Shown here piece by piece: positions 44,583 to 55,500 of a stretch of 64,000 nucleotides of DNA. The notes below the pieces were generated by a model that was not told where the DNA came from, did no database searches, and was given only the letters and a program-made list of their open reading frames with translations. This stretch comes from Darksidea phi (Eukaryota > Ascomycota > Dothideomycetes > Pleosporales > Lentitheciaceae). The stretch's first letter is position 1. Each line of letters opens with the position of its first letter. The translations under genes were made by a program, and so were the position numbers. The stretch spans positions 1 to 64,000 of the forward strand of contig JASJFT010000005.1 in assembly GCA_030770425.1 (NCBI GenBank). The letters run 5' to 3'.

Positions 44583-44845
44583 GGCAGTGTGGGTGTGCTA
44601 ACCCATCACTATCGCTGTTGGAGTCTCCCAACGCTCTGCCTCAACTCTGCGGATCAGCAGCACATGTCATTGCTCGTCGCCCGCCAATGTTCGAACCATC
44701 ACCTCGTCGGTATTACTGTGTACAGCTCTACAGCTCTATTATCGTGTATAAGGTGTGGATATAGCACCTCTAGTGTGTACAAACTTCTACTGTGTTTCGT
44801 GCGGACCTTGCAAAAGCCTCCCACTGTGCAAATCCAAAACAAATA
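44583..44845 (+). repeat. Dispersed repeat, copy C
   Basis: Left end CGGCAGTGTGGGTGTGC, right end CCTCCCACTGTGCAAATCCA; similar to copy A along most of its length and to fragment B at its right end. The reverse complement of the right end (CAGTGGGAGG) resembles the left end (CAGTGTGGG), a weak terminal inverted repeat. A 14-bp direct repeat ATACATTGTCCGAC lies on both sides (44555-44568 and 44843-44856). No coding capacity for a transposase. Confidence 0.7.
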
Positions 44846-45418
44846 CATTGTCCGACAACGAACTATAAAAAGTCTTGGGAGCAGGGAGATGGAATACGTC
44901 GTGCTTTTGCTCTCAACCACACATAAAGACCAGTCGGCACACATCTCGACATGACACTCAGTCTCAGTTCAATACATGGAGAGTGCGAGATAACTCGCAA
45001 CCCAAAAATGCATCCATCTTGTCGAAGAATGGTAATCAACTTTTCGGTAATCTTGAAACATTCAGAGCTCATGCAGGCCCGCAACACTGGCACCTGGAAA
45101 AAGAGACGTTTGCGGAACCCACCAATCCCCACTAGCCCCAAAGCAGTAATTAATTCCGAACCTTGGACGCTACAACCAACCACTATTATCGCCTCTATCA
45201 TGAACTACTAGCAAGCGGGTGTAGTACAACTCGCTCGTGAAGATAGCCACTTAGGCCCTATTACGCCTAGTTAGCGTATTATATTTGGTCCCAAAGCTCT
45301 ATAAACCCCACTCTCCGGCATGTACGCTCATAGGGCTTAATAGCCAGGGTTCAGGGTAAGTAGTAGGCTGCCAGACATGAGAAGGCTATAAAGGTCAGTT
45401 CGCTCGCTGATTTACTGT

Positions 45419-45466
45419 TAACGTTCTTTCTAACATTCTTTCTAACATTCTTTCTAACATTCTGAA
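45419..45466 (+). repeat. 12-bp tandem repeat, about four units
   Basis: Four consecutive units of TAACATTCTTTC; the first has one change (TAACGTTCTTTC) and the last ends in GAA instead of TTC. It lies about 60 bp upstream of the cupin gene ATG, so it falls in the promoter or 5' UTR. Confidence 0.85.
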
Positions 45467-45525
45467 TCCTACCTAGACAGAGTTACATCAAAAGCACCTT
45501 TTCCTTCGACATCAGTCCCAAAAAG

Positions 45526-45945
45526 ATGTCTCCTCTCGCTATGCAATACTACTCCCAAGCGCAAACCCAGTGTAAACCACCTCTGGTAGCCAACGAGAAT
45601 GCCTACCTCGGTGACGTTTTCAGCAGGTCCATCTCCCTTCCTAATCCACTTTATCCCTCTTCCACATCCATCTAACACCCCGACAGTGAAAAGTCGAACC
45701 CTGATAAGCCCATGTCTTGCGGGTTTTTCAGGCTTGAAAAGGGAACACCACTCGTGTACACGTACAACTACGACGAGTGCAAGATCATCGTTGAGGGAAG
45801 CTTTACGATTGAGGATGAGACGGGCAAGAAGGTAGTTGCGAAGCCGGGGGACGTGTTCTTCTTTCCGAACGGGGCGAAGATTACGTTTACGACGGATGAT
45901 TATGGGTTAGCGTTTTATACAGGGCAGAGGAAGTTGATGGCATAA
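45526..45945 (+). CDS. EutQ-like cupin domain protein (119 aa)
   Basis: Small single-domain RmlC-type cupin related to ethanolamine-utilisation EutQ proteins, common in fungi. Exons 45526-45626 and 45687-45945. The donor is a weak gtccat and the acceptor cgacag; the joint restores AG|T (Ser) and leads into [20 protein letters not shown]. The cupin strands are visible as [33 protein letters not shown] and a short C-terminal strand ending YTGQRKLMA. The usual metal-binding His residues of the first cupin motif are absent, as in EutQ-like members, so a metal enzyme is not assured. The function is unknown; it may bind a small carboxylate or sugar. Convergent with the DJ-1 family gene. Confidence 0.85.
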
Positions 45946-46129
45946 TTGTTCCTTCTCAATAACAGTTCAACTTGGACTTATCGATACCACACACGCACAG
46001 CCGGACTCCCCTGCACACCGAAGCAGTCCCGTGGTGGTTATACATGGGTACTCGTATGATCTCATATTCCTTCACCATACCATCAAGCCACTGTCCTTGT
46101 CTCCACCCATAGGAAAGGATATCATTACA

Positions 46130-46917
46130 TCATAAGGTCTCCGCCGTGATCATGGGACCTTGCACCTCATCTCTCTTCTCCTTTCCACTTAGCAGTTCGA
46201 CAATCGTGAGCGAGAAAAGTAGCGCGGTACCCGGCCTGTCACAAGTCAGTGCCATCCCAAGTTGCTCAACCACCAAACCTTGTCCCACTCACCCTCGACT
46301 CGTAATCAGTTTTCCATCAACCACAACCCTATCCTCACTGTACTCCCAGCCCTCGTCCTCTACTTCCTTCTTCACACTCGGATGGCTCGTGACCTTTCCT
46401 TTCTCACCGCCAAGCTCCTTTTGTGCCGCCACCAACGCTGTCGTCGCAGCGCAAATAGACGCAACGTACTTTCCGGCTTTGCGGAAATCGGTGATCATTT
46501 CAAGAACGGGGGACGAGGAGCAAAATGTTTTGGCGCCGGGGCCGCCACCAGGAAGAATGATGATGTCGTAGTTTGTATGGGCGGTTTGATAGCCGAGAGA
46601 GAGGAGGGATGGGCGGTCGGGGAGGATGCGGATGTTGCGTGACATACTGGAAATTGTCAGCACTTTACAGGTAGAGAAAGAAGTACTAAAGCGGGTCTAT
46701 AGGAGGTTGGGAAGATACTTACTGAGCATAAGTATCGTTCTTGAGCTGCACACCTGCAGAAACGACCTCAAAGCCAGCACGCGTTAGGACTGCCACTTAT
46801 TAACCATGCTTTTGTCTCTCCTTTCTCATTTCATCAATTCACCCACTCACCATCATAAGGCGTCACAAACTCGATCTCCTCATTCCCATCCGCAACCAGG
46901 ATCAGTGCTTTTGGCAT
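46130..46917 (-). CDS. DJ-1/PfpI family protein (199 aa)
   Basis: Exons 46917-46851, 46795-46723, 46646-46293 and 46235-46130 join to exactly 600 nt. The N-terminus MPKALILVADGNEEIEFVTP holds the conserved Glu16 (aligned with human DJ-1 Glu18). The nucleophile elbow is KYVASICAATTAL with Cys112, and the C-terminal SRGPGTALLFSLTIVELLSG is the family signature after the last intron. Length matches DJ-1 (189 aa). DJ-1 members act as glyoxalase III/deglycase-type or oxidative-stress sensor proteins, and both key residues are present. It is cytosolic; no targeting signal. The neighbour upstream is GNA1 on the same strand; the cupin gene converges on it with under 200 bp between stops. Confidence 0.93.
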
Positions 46918-47576
46918 CGTAAACGTATTTGCTTGCACCGAATGCTTCCTAATAGATGGTTCAAGCTCGCAAGATCCAGACCTCGTTTCGCGCGTAAATC
47001 TAGGAAGTATGCTCTCGTAAGACAAAGATATTTTGATCGAATGTTGTTTTGTTAACAATGACGTCTGCCACGTGGCCCAAGCTCCTTAGTCCAACGACCC
47101 CTCGGCGGGGTCCTGGTGCCGAGAAAAGGTCTGAAAAGACTGGCCATGTGCAATGGCATCTCTCTTGATGCTTTGGCAAGTAACATATGCTAAAATTTGT
47201 TTATTGAGTTTCTGTGGTGGAATACTGAATGAACATCACGTCTTGCAAAAAGGACTACATAGCACACATTATACAATGGTGATGTACGCCCATACCACAT
47301 ACCTGATGAGAAGACGAGACATGCACAGTGTTTCCAGTGGCGAGTAAGGAAGCGCTGAGATATGTATAGCTACTTATTCAAGGTAGGTTGTGGCTACAGA
47401 ATCCAAAAATCACGTTAGTCTATACGTCTATGTATCTTCTCTTGTACGCGTCTTTCAAAACTCGATTCCAATCGCAAACGCCTTGTACTCAATTCTTCAG
47501 CAACGTCTTTTCTCCAAGCTCCAACACCACCCAATTATAGCATTTCTCTGCCGGCCCTCCGCCCACTGCCCTTATC
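46918..47576. other. Intergenic segment
   Basis: About 660 bp between the DJ-1 family gene and GNA1, both on the minus strand. AT-rich. No gene recognised. Confidence 0.4.
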
Positions 47577-48411
47577 CTATTGCCCTCCCTTAGGCTTCGC
47601 CCCACCGTAGTAATGCGCCATCTCCAACCCCGCCCTCTTGAACCCACACTTGACATAGAACCCCTCGTTCGCTTCGGAACAATCCAGTATGCTCTTATAA
47701 CACCCAACCTTCTCCGCTACATAGTCCAGTGCCTGAATAATGCGCAACCCGAGTTTCTTGCCCTGCTGGTCCTTCGAGACGGCAATATCTTCAATGTGCC
47801 CAACCAATCCCAGATTGTGGATGAACTTGCGCTCGACGATGAGGGCACCTGTGCCGACGATACGAGAGGAGGAGTCGAGTATGGAGATGAGGAAGTACTG
47901 GTCGTTGTGCTGGCAGAGCCATTCGTAGCGGGCATCCCATTGCTGGAACATCTTTCGTTAGCTCCTTGATCTTCGGTAACAAATCGATAGAGCTGCTCGA
48001 TGAGGAGGGGATGGGTAATGGGGGACAGGGCTACTGTACCTCCTCGGACACGTCCCCCACCATCGTGAGCACCCTCAACACATCCAAAAAGCCCTTATGG
48101 TAATCCCCCTTCTGGAGCGGTCGCAATGTATAGCCCTCTGGGAGCTGCGCGACGACGTCTGGCGAAATGAGGGAGGCGCTGAAGAGTGGCATCGCGTCAT
48201 CTGTGACGGAAGCCTTGAGAGACATTATGCCTGTAGGCAAACGACTGGGGTCCTGTTCGGGGAAGGGGTTGTGAAAGAGCTGTGGTCGTGTTGTATGATC
48301 TTCGTTGCGGTAGCTGAGGTTGCGCGTTAGAAGTTGTGGGTACGCATGCGGGGTGGTGGGGGTAGTTTGGAGCAGCGGTGAGCGGACGCGTAACTTCTTT
48401 GGGACGGGCAT
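47577..48411 (-). CDS. GNA1: Glucosamine-6-phosphate N-acetyltransferase (GNAT family)
   Basis: Acetylates glucosamine-6-phosphate with acetyl-CoA in the UDP-GlcNAc pathway, needed for chitin and glycoproteins. Exons 48411-48040 and 47951-47577, joined in phase 0 across an 88-bp intron (VSEE|MFQQW). The family motifs are GYTLRPLQKGDYHKGFLDVL, WDARYEWL, SRIVGTGALIVERKFIHNLG, GHIEDIAVSKDQQGKKLGLR (the acetyl-CoA loop) and YKSILDCSEANEGFYVKCGF. From the first ATG the product is 248 aa. The usual fungal length is about 160-190 aa, so the ATG at 48225 (MSLKASVTDDAMPLF..., 186 aa) is the likelier start; the leader before it has no known domain but could be a mitochondrial-like or unstructured extension. 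Confidence 0.93.
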
Positions 48412-49124
48412 CGGTTCTCTCTCATCAATTCATCCCTGTTGCACAGCTATAACAAATAAAGTAAAGCACTAATCCACTGCCCGCTCGAAGGGAACTTTTG
48501 AACCTAGGGGCAAGCTGTGTCTGACAGTCGATATATGATTGCCAGCTGAGGTGCCATAGCATGTTCCGAAGAGGTATTCACGCTGCCTTGGAAACATAGC
48601 CGAAAGCCATATGTGATACCTGGGCCTCATATATTGTGCATCGCAACACAGCGACCGTCTTGCAAAGTCAAAAGCTCTCCAAAACGGCCATCCAGAGTAC
48701 TTTTACTCCTCAATGAAACCCGAAACTAGCACATGCTGCTCGAACATCCAATGGCTTCATTTCCCTGCGAGCTCACGACGTCTCTTGAGTTGCTACTTTG
48801 ATAATGACTTTATTGACGGAATCGATACACTAGCGAAGCTCGCTCGACTTCAGCTTCCGACATCTAGTCGAGTGTTCTCAAGCGTGGGCAAGAATTAGAA
48901 GGTGCGTCTTCTTCTTTGGGTGGTTGATATTCGTCAGCTCACGGCACCAACCCAATGTAGGAACAGGGTATAAGGCCTAAAGTCCGAGGACCTTTGAAAA
49001 AACCTGAGCAGGGATTTGAAACTGTGGTGTACAAAAACCGATCGCTGATTTATAACCATCCATCCAGCGCATTCATCGACGACAGCTCATAACCTTCGAT
49101 GCTTACTGCTACATACCAAGTAGC
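48412..49124. other. Intergenic region
   Basis: About 710 bp between GNA1 and the next minus-strand gene. No gene or RNA recognised. Confidence 0.4.
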
Positions 49125-51188
49125 TTATGAACGAGCCGATGATCTAGGTTCGCGAAAGGACTCACTAACGAGTGCGTTGGCAGTCCGAGCGACCCGAGCA
49201 TTCATAATCCGGACCGCCTCCAAGACCTCCTCCGGATCGCACGTACCATCGCACACATCCATATTGGCCTTATTGGCCAGCTCCTGCGCAAGCTCGTTCG
49301 CGAGCCTCTTCAGCCTCGAAGTCCTATCGAGTGGGTTTCCCTCTCCCTCTTTGTGGTCTTCTCCATGCAAGCTCTCCATCGGCGATGCAGACATCGGCTC
49401 TGGAGACTCAACTAGTGTCGGTGGCGCTCCAGAAACAGTGTTCTCCACTATCGGTGCACATAGCTTTCTCTTTGACTTTTGAAGGTCCCTCAACTTGCGA
49501 GTCCTTGTTTGCTCTTCTCTCGTTATTGAAAGTGGATGATTAGCAACTGGGATCACCTTGGGGCAGATGGGCGGTCGCCTGGGACTACGAAGCGCCGTTC
49601 TCGGTGATATCGGGGATGATCGCGCTGTGTCATCGCTATTTGTATTGCGAGTGGAGCCGGATATCGCCTTCTCGACATCAGAGCTTGCTAACGGGCTCAG
49701 CATTTCCTCCGTGAACGTGATCGAGACACGCCTTAAGACGGCTTGTGAGTCGATGATGGGCAGAGCGGAGGGTCGATTCGGAGGCATCTCATTCGCCGGA
49801 ACCACTATCTGAAGATGCTTCGCTCCGCTAGACGTCGTCATCTCGCGGGCACAAGCTGGAAGGAACGGCATAGGCGATTGCACATCCTGTGCTGGCGAAC
49901 CTTTGACACAGCTGAACCTTGTAGCGAAGGTCTTCTTGCTCTGAACTTTGCGGAACCCAAAGTTCGTCTTCTCCTTCTCCCTCTTCTCCGATGGTCCAGT
50001 GTTTCTTAAGAAGTAATTGAGGTCATTGAGTGGACGGTTTGCGGTGAGCTGCTCATGACTTAGTATCGGCGGAGCCGTCAGTACACTGCCCACCACAACT
50101 TTTACATCCTCTTGCTGGCAAGTCTCTCCATGCTGGCATCGCATTTGCAGCGACGCATGTCGGGTGTCGTAGGGCAAGTATCGGCCCTGAGTAGCAGAAG
50201 TGAAATCGCTATGCGTGGAATTCGGGGGAGCATGTCGGGGGCTATTCGGCCTCTTTGAATTGCGGTTGAGTAGACTCGGTACTGCCTCTTCGCCTTCTGC
50301 GGGACGGATCACTGCACAACGCTCGGCCGGCGAACAAGGAACCGGCACACTCTTATAGCTCGCCGGCGGAACTTTCTGCAGGTGGCTGAGTTGTGAGCCA
50401 TCCTCTCCAATCTCTGTCGGTAAACCCAATGACTCTCGGCTTAGGGAATACTGCTGTATCGCTACGAATGCTGATGCCTGACCGATATGTTCAACATCTA
50501 TATGAGGCGGTGAAGGATCTACATCACTTCCGGTCACCTCATCAGGGTGCTGCACAGCCAATGACTCCAGAGGCGAGTGACGAACCGACTCTGTCGCTGT
50601 GGTAGCTTTGGAAGCTACTCGATGTGATGTTGCCAGATAAACTGGCTTCTCCAATCTCTCCCTGATACCAGAAGAGTTGCTTGCATCCTTGCGAGCCAAG
50701 GATCGGGCTTCTGGGTCGAAAGAATAACGGACGCTGATTTTCGTAGAGTCTTGCTCCTCTGGCACCTCTGTGTTCGGATCAAGCTGCTGGCCTCCGTTCT
50801 GAGTGTCCAGTTGGCAGGACGATGAGTTGGTGGTTCCATTTGAGCTTTCGTTATAAGGGCTGTATTGGTGATGAGCGTCGTCGTAGATTGTTTGCGGTGT
50901 CTCTGTCTTTCGTGGAGAATGCAACTCGAAGTTGCGCGGGGTATGGTTTATGAACGTGCCACGGCGTCTCTCGCGGATAAAGGACTCTTCGAATGGTAGG
51001 GGAGGCGAATCTAGCCCTGTGTTCACGGCATGTGGGCCTTTTTCTTCGTGCACCAAGACCGCTGGTGGTGCCACGTCTCTTCTAAACCTGCGCTTAAAGA
51101 CCTTCTTGCTGTTCATGTCGGACTTCGTCTCTTTACTCTCTATGCTGCCGGCATATTCAAGCGCACTGAGCCCGGGGCGCCCTAACAT
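49125..51188 (-). CDS. Large uncharacterised disordered protein (687 aa)
   Basis: Single-exon ORF, ATG at 51188. No known domain. The N-terminus has a basic block (KKVFKRRFRRDVAPP) and an RERRRGTFINHTPRNFEL segment. The long middle is Ser/Pro/Glu-rich and probably unfolded, with an SRRSP-type pattern (SPRTALRSPRRPPICP). The last 80 residues look helical: RTSRLKRLANELAQELANKA, then VCDGTCDPEEVLEAVRIMNA and RVARTANALVSES, a short possible interaction or coiled-coil module. There is no signal peptide or membrane helix. Several basic patches suggest nuclear location, but that is inference. Codon use and absence of stops over 2 kb support a real gene. Confidence 0.75.
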   Translation of the reverse strand: MLGRPGLSALEYAGSIESKETKSDMNSKKVFKRRFRRDVAPPAVLVHEEKGPHAVNTGLDSPPLPFEESFIRERRRGTFINHTPRNFELHSPRKTETPQTIYDDAHHQYSPYNESSNGTTNSSSCQLDTQNGGQQLDPNTEVPEEQDSTKISVRYSFDPEARSLARKDASNSSGIRERLEKPVYLATSHRVASKATTATESVRHSPLESLAVQHPDEVTGSDVDPSPPHIDVEHIGQASAFVAIQQYSLSRESLGLPTEIGEDGSQLSHLQKVPPASYKSVPVPCSPAERCAVIRPAEGEEAVPSLLNRNSKRPNSPRHAPPNSTHSDFTSATQGRYLPYDTRHASLQMRCQHGETCQQEDVKVVVGSVLTAPPILSHEQLTANRPLNDLNYFLRNTGPSEKREKEKTNFGFRKVQSKKTFATRFSCVKGSPAQDVQSPMPFLPACAREMTTSSGAKHLQIVVPANEMPPNRPSALPIIDSQAVLRRVSITFTEEMLSPLASSDVEKAISGSTRNTNSDDTARSSPISPRTALRSPRRPPICPKVIPVANHPLSITREEQTRTRKLRDLQKSKRKLCAPIVENTVSGAPPTLVESPEPMSASPMESLHGEDHKEGEGNPLDRTSRLKRLANELAQELANKANMDVCDGTCDPEEVLEAVRIMNARVARTANALVSESFREPRSSARS

Positions 51189-52581
51189 TATGAGAGATGG
51201 GTAGTGCCTCGCACAGGTCCTCTAGGAATCGTCAGCGTCTGCTCATACACACCGGGTGGTGCTTTCTTACTCGACAGGCGGCGCGGGCGACGTACTAGCA
51301 ATTTAAAGCTGTCAGAATTGGGCTTTGACTACTGTTCCCAGCCCGCTTGATGGGTCAGGGCACACACAGCGTGTGCCCAGAACGGCTGTTCTAAGACTGT
51401 ATCACAACCAGCAGGGCGGTACATACTGTAGGCAGTGCATGCAACACACGACACACCGCGTGCTGCCTTGCAACCGTGTTGCTTCTACGGATCCGTGTGA
51501 CCAATTGGTAGCGCGAGGGGAGCACTAGTGTCTCTCACAGTCCGCTTGCAGTCTGCTTTGCCAACGCGCTTGCAGGGAGTCACCGCAATCTACGTCCGTG
51601 AAGGTCTCTCGAACCCGACCAACGTTGCAATTGAATGGGAGATTGATGCAAGAAAGAAAATGTCTAGGGGCAGGAAAGTTTTCAGTGCAACGTGTGGCGT
51701 TGTTTTCACACAAGGGATCCCTCAAGTCGATTGATGCCGTCATCAGAGACGTTGCACCGCTGCAGACAGACAACCATTGAACCTCGTTACTCGTCCGTTT
51801 CACGGGCATATACAGTTCGGAAGTTATCTGCGGGACAGCATGTGCAATCAGACAGGTGCGAAAGCTGAGGATGACTAAGGGCTCATGGTTGCTCTCAGCG
51901 CTGAAGGATACGATCGTATGGTCAAAGCAGGCAACAATAAGGGCACGGCCCAGGCCCCGCGAGCTTCCGATCCGAGGCCTTCGAAATCGAGGCGTGGCTA
52001 GCTGTCACGATAATTGGGACGAAGGAACGTAACACCACGCTCCATGGTGGCACCTTGGAGCGTTGTACAAGTAACTCTTTCTGGAAGGAGGGCAATATAT
52101 TGGAAGAAATGCTTGCTGAGGCATTTGACTGGACTGTCGAAATGTGCATTTTAATTGACAACGAGTCTGACGAGCCAGAGGGGGGCGGAGCGGCGACTTT
52201 GACTGAATGCTAGAGCGTCCTCGAAGTAGCACGAAGGGGCTTTCCGGTAGGCCTGGTTGACGTGCTGCGTGTCAATGTCACTGATATCAGGCGCCGCGGA
52301 ATCTCTTAGCCACCACGCCGCGAAGGCGTTCAGGTGGTAGCAACCTATGGCTATCTCCGTCCTCGGCTCCCCACTACTGGGTGAGGCCAATACTTAGCTA
52401 TCCAAAATATCTTACAGTCTGCGGACTAGTTGTTCGCTCAAAATTGCCGGTACAAAACGCCATAAAATGCCGGAAAAACACAGACCACTGCTGGGGACTG
52501 AACGCCGTTGCCCTCTGGCATGCAACTCCCCTCAAAGAGCCTTCCCTCCTCTCCACTCGCAGCTTCTCTCTGTTATTACCG
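51189..52581. other. Intergenic region
   Basis: About 1.4 kb between two minus-strand genes. Short frames only, none with a domain. No repeats recognised. Confidence 0.4.
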
Positions 52582-55500
52582 TTACCTTTTTGATCTCTTG
52601 TTAGCGAGCAAAGGATTTGGTGGCTCTCGCGGGCGCCTCTTCATTATTTTTGGCTTTGTCATGCCCCCAATGACATCACCAGGCCGTGCTCCGGTCGGTT
52701 CAGGCGTAGCAGAATCCTTCTTCACCCCATGATCCCTCTGCGTTGAATCCGAAAAGTGCACCGGTGTTGATGTTCCACTGCCATTGATGGTATTTGACGC
52801 CGTTTCCGAATCAGGTTCTTCCATGTCAGCATCCATCATCTCAGTATCCTCATTGCTGCTATCGTCGCTCTGTTTGCGTTTGCCGTTCGAAAAGTGATGC
52901 GGAACTTCCTGTTTGATACTAGTATTCAACTCGGAACCCGACGACTGTTTGCTCCGATCGCGATTCGTCGGCTCTTCTTTGAACTCCTGCTTAACTACGG
53001 CTTGCTTAGCCGGCACATCAAACATACCGGGCTGCGCCGGATACGCGCTAGAGTGCTTGTTTAGCATCTTGCCGACGTCACCATCCGTGTATCGCTGACG
53101 GCTCTTCGCGTCTTCTACTAGCTTTCTCCAGAACTCTCCGCGTCCTAGTGATTGCGAGTTACCTAGGACCCACAGCGAAGACTTAGCACGTGTAAGCCCC
53201 ACGTTCATACGGCGGATATCCTGCAAGAAACCGATTCCCCCAGCGGGACTTGCACGAACACAAGAAAAGATAATGACTTCGCTCTCTCGACCCTGGAAGG
53301 CATCGGTAGTGTTGAAGTCGATGTCTTCAGTGATGCTGGGTCCGTACTGAGCAGTGAAACGGGTTTTGAGTTCGCGGAGCTGAGATTTGTATGGCGTGAT
53401 GATCCCGACTTTGCCGCGGAAGTCGTAATCCGAGTGGTCGCTGGTAAGGCGTCGATATAACTGCATAGCGATGTTGATCTCGGCGATATTAATGAGTGAG
53501 TGGCCCTTTGCTGCAGCTTGGTGTTGACCCTGAACGTCGAAGAATCGGTACGGACCGAGGATTAAGCTCTTATGCCAAGGTCGTTTGCGGAGAGTTGCCA
53601 TGTCACCGCCATCGAGCAGCCTGCCATCGTAGAATGTCTGACTAGGAAATAGACTGATCTCTGGGTGCATACGGTACTGTGTGTCCAGGAGATGGATGTC
53701 GTTTGGATGGTTCTTCTGCATACGGACGAATAAGCTCTGCTCGTACTGGAAGCGGGCAGCCTCCTTTGAGAAGACTGTTGGCGGCAACTGCTTGGGATCA
53801 CCGACTAAGATACATTTCGCGCAACCGTATTTGAGAGGAATAAGAGCGCTCATCTCGACACACTGTGCCGCTTCATCGACGATGACGGTCTCAAATTCGA
53901 TGCTGAGATTCTGGAACATTTCGTGACCACTACCACTGAGAGTACCGCAAATGATATGGGCATCGTTCAAGATCTGTTCTTGTGCTCGTCGTCGATTCAA
54001 CTCCGCATTTCTTTTCTCGAGTCTTTCTGCGTCCTTCGTATTGTCAATCTTGGTTCCAAGCAGTGCTTTCTGTCGACGGAGAGCAATTATGTCGTCTTGT
54101 AGCTTAGATGCATCTGCGCCCTTCACTTCTCCCGTGTTCATCTGATCTTGCGCTTGGCGAAGCTGCTCTGACGTCTCTTTGTGCTGTTGGAAGAGTTTTC
54201 GCGTGGTCTCAGGATCCTTTTCGTTTGAAGGGTTCATGCCAAGCTTTTTGTTCACAAGTGCTTCCAACGTAACGTCGTGAACATTTGCGTTGATGGCATC
54301 ACTCCGTCCTAAACGCACGATATTAACTTTCTTTTCTTCGCCGCTCATAGTCTTAATGCCTCCTTTGAAACGCATCACTAGCTCGTCAACTGCAGCGTTA
54401 CTCGGTGCACATACTAGCAGCTTCTTCGACGCGTTATCGGATCTTGGCTGACCTGGAACCTGGATGACCGTGCCCCGATTGCGAAGACTATCTGATAGGA
54501 TTGCACCCACAATTGCGACAATCGTCTTTGTCTTTCCAGAACCGGGAGGGCTACATGCCGTTAGCGCAAATTTCCGTGGTTCGTACTATAAGCTTACCCT
54601 TGAATTAGCGTAAAGGCATCGTTGTCAATGGCGGATTTGACTGCCTTTGCCTGCGCTTTGTTCAAGTTGTAGTTGCCTGCTAATGGCTCGATTTGACTCT
54701 CCCTGTACGTTAAAAGCGGTGACGGCTTCGCGCGGATAATTTCATCGCAAAGATCATAATATTGCAAACCCAATAATGCTCCATATTCGCGTTCCAAGGG
54801 GGTAATTGACTGGACCTTGGTACCATATACTGTACTTTGAGGAACAAGCGCGGATTGGAGCGAGCTTGCTGGCATGACGCGGTACGAGACCTCAATATGA
54901 GCTTGCTTGCGCTGCACGCGAAACACTCGAGCTAGGCAGTGCGGTTCTCTTGCCGACGGAGCGTCTGACCTGGATAGTAGGACAATATCACCCTCTGAGA
55001 TCTGAATGTCTCGGTTCTCGTTGTGGGTCATGGTACTGCTCACTTCCTGAAATGCATCTACACTTGCTCGCGACACAATCCGAACCTCGTAGGGTTTTGC
55101 CTGGTTCTCTTCCCGCGCCTTGACAAAGCCTTGCCATGCTTCAAGCGTGAGTAGAGGCCGGAATGTTGCTTGATAATCGTTCGGAGTGCGGAAAGTGTTA
55201 GGGACGGTGGCATATGTCTCCTTCGAATTAGGCGGAAAGTCGCCCTCGTGGAAATAGTCCCACCCGAGAATAGCTTTGTGTAGTGGAGATAAATCAGGGG
55301 CAAGTCGGGCTCGCATGTCCTTCATTGAGCGTTGCACTCGTCGTTTTTTCACCGGCATCTGGACCTTGACTTCATTGATGATATTCGTCCTTGGTCCAGC
55401 CTTTGCCATACCTTTTTTGATGCCGAAGAGCTCTTCATCGAAATCGCCTTCATTGTCGGACTCATCGGACGAGTGCATTAGGCCTTCCCCCTTTGCGGCT

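Larger units (their letters stand above)
44343..45525. other. Intergenic region rich in repeats
   Basis: About 1.2 kb with repeat copy C (44583-44845) and a 12-bp tandem repeat (45419-45466). No gene recognised. Confidence 0.5.

Noticed and set aside
48960..49040. tRNA-like B-box sequence (reverse of gggatttgaaac)
   Set aside because: No matching A box or clover-leaf arms at the expected spacing.
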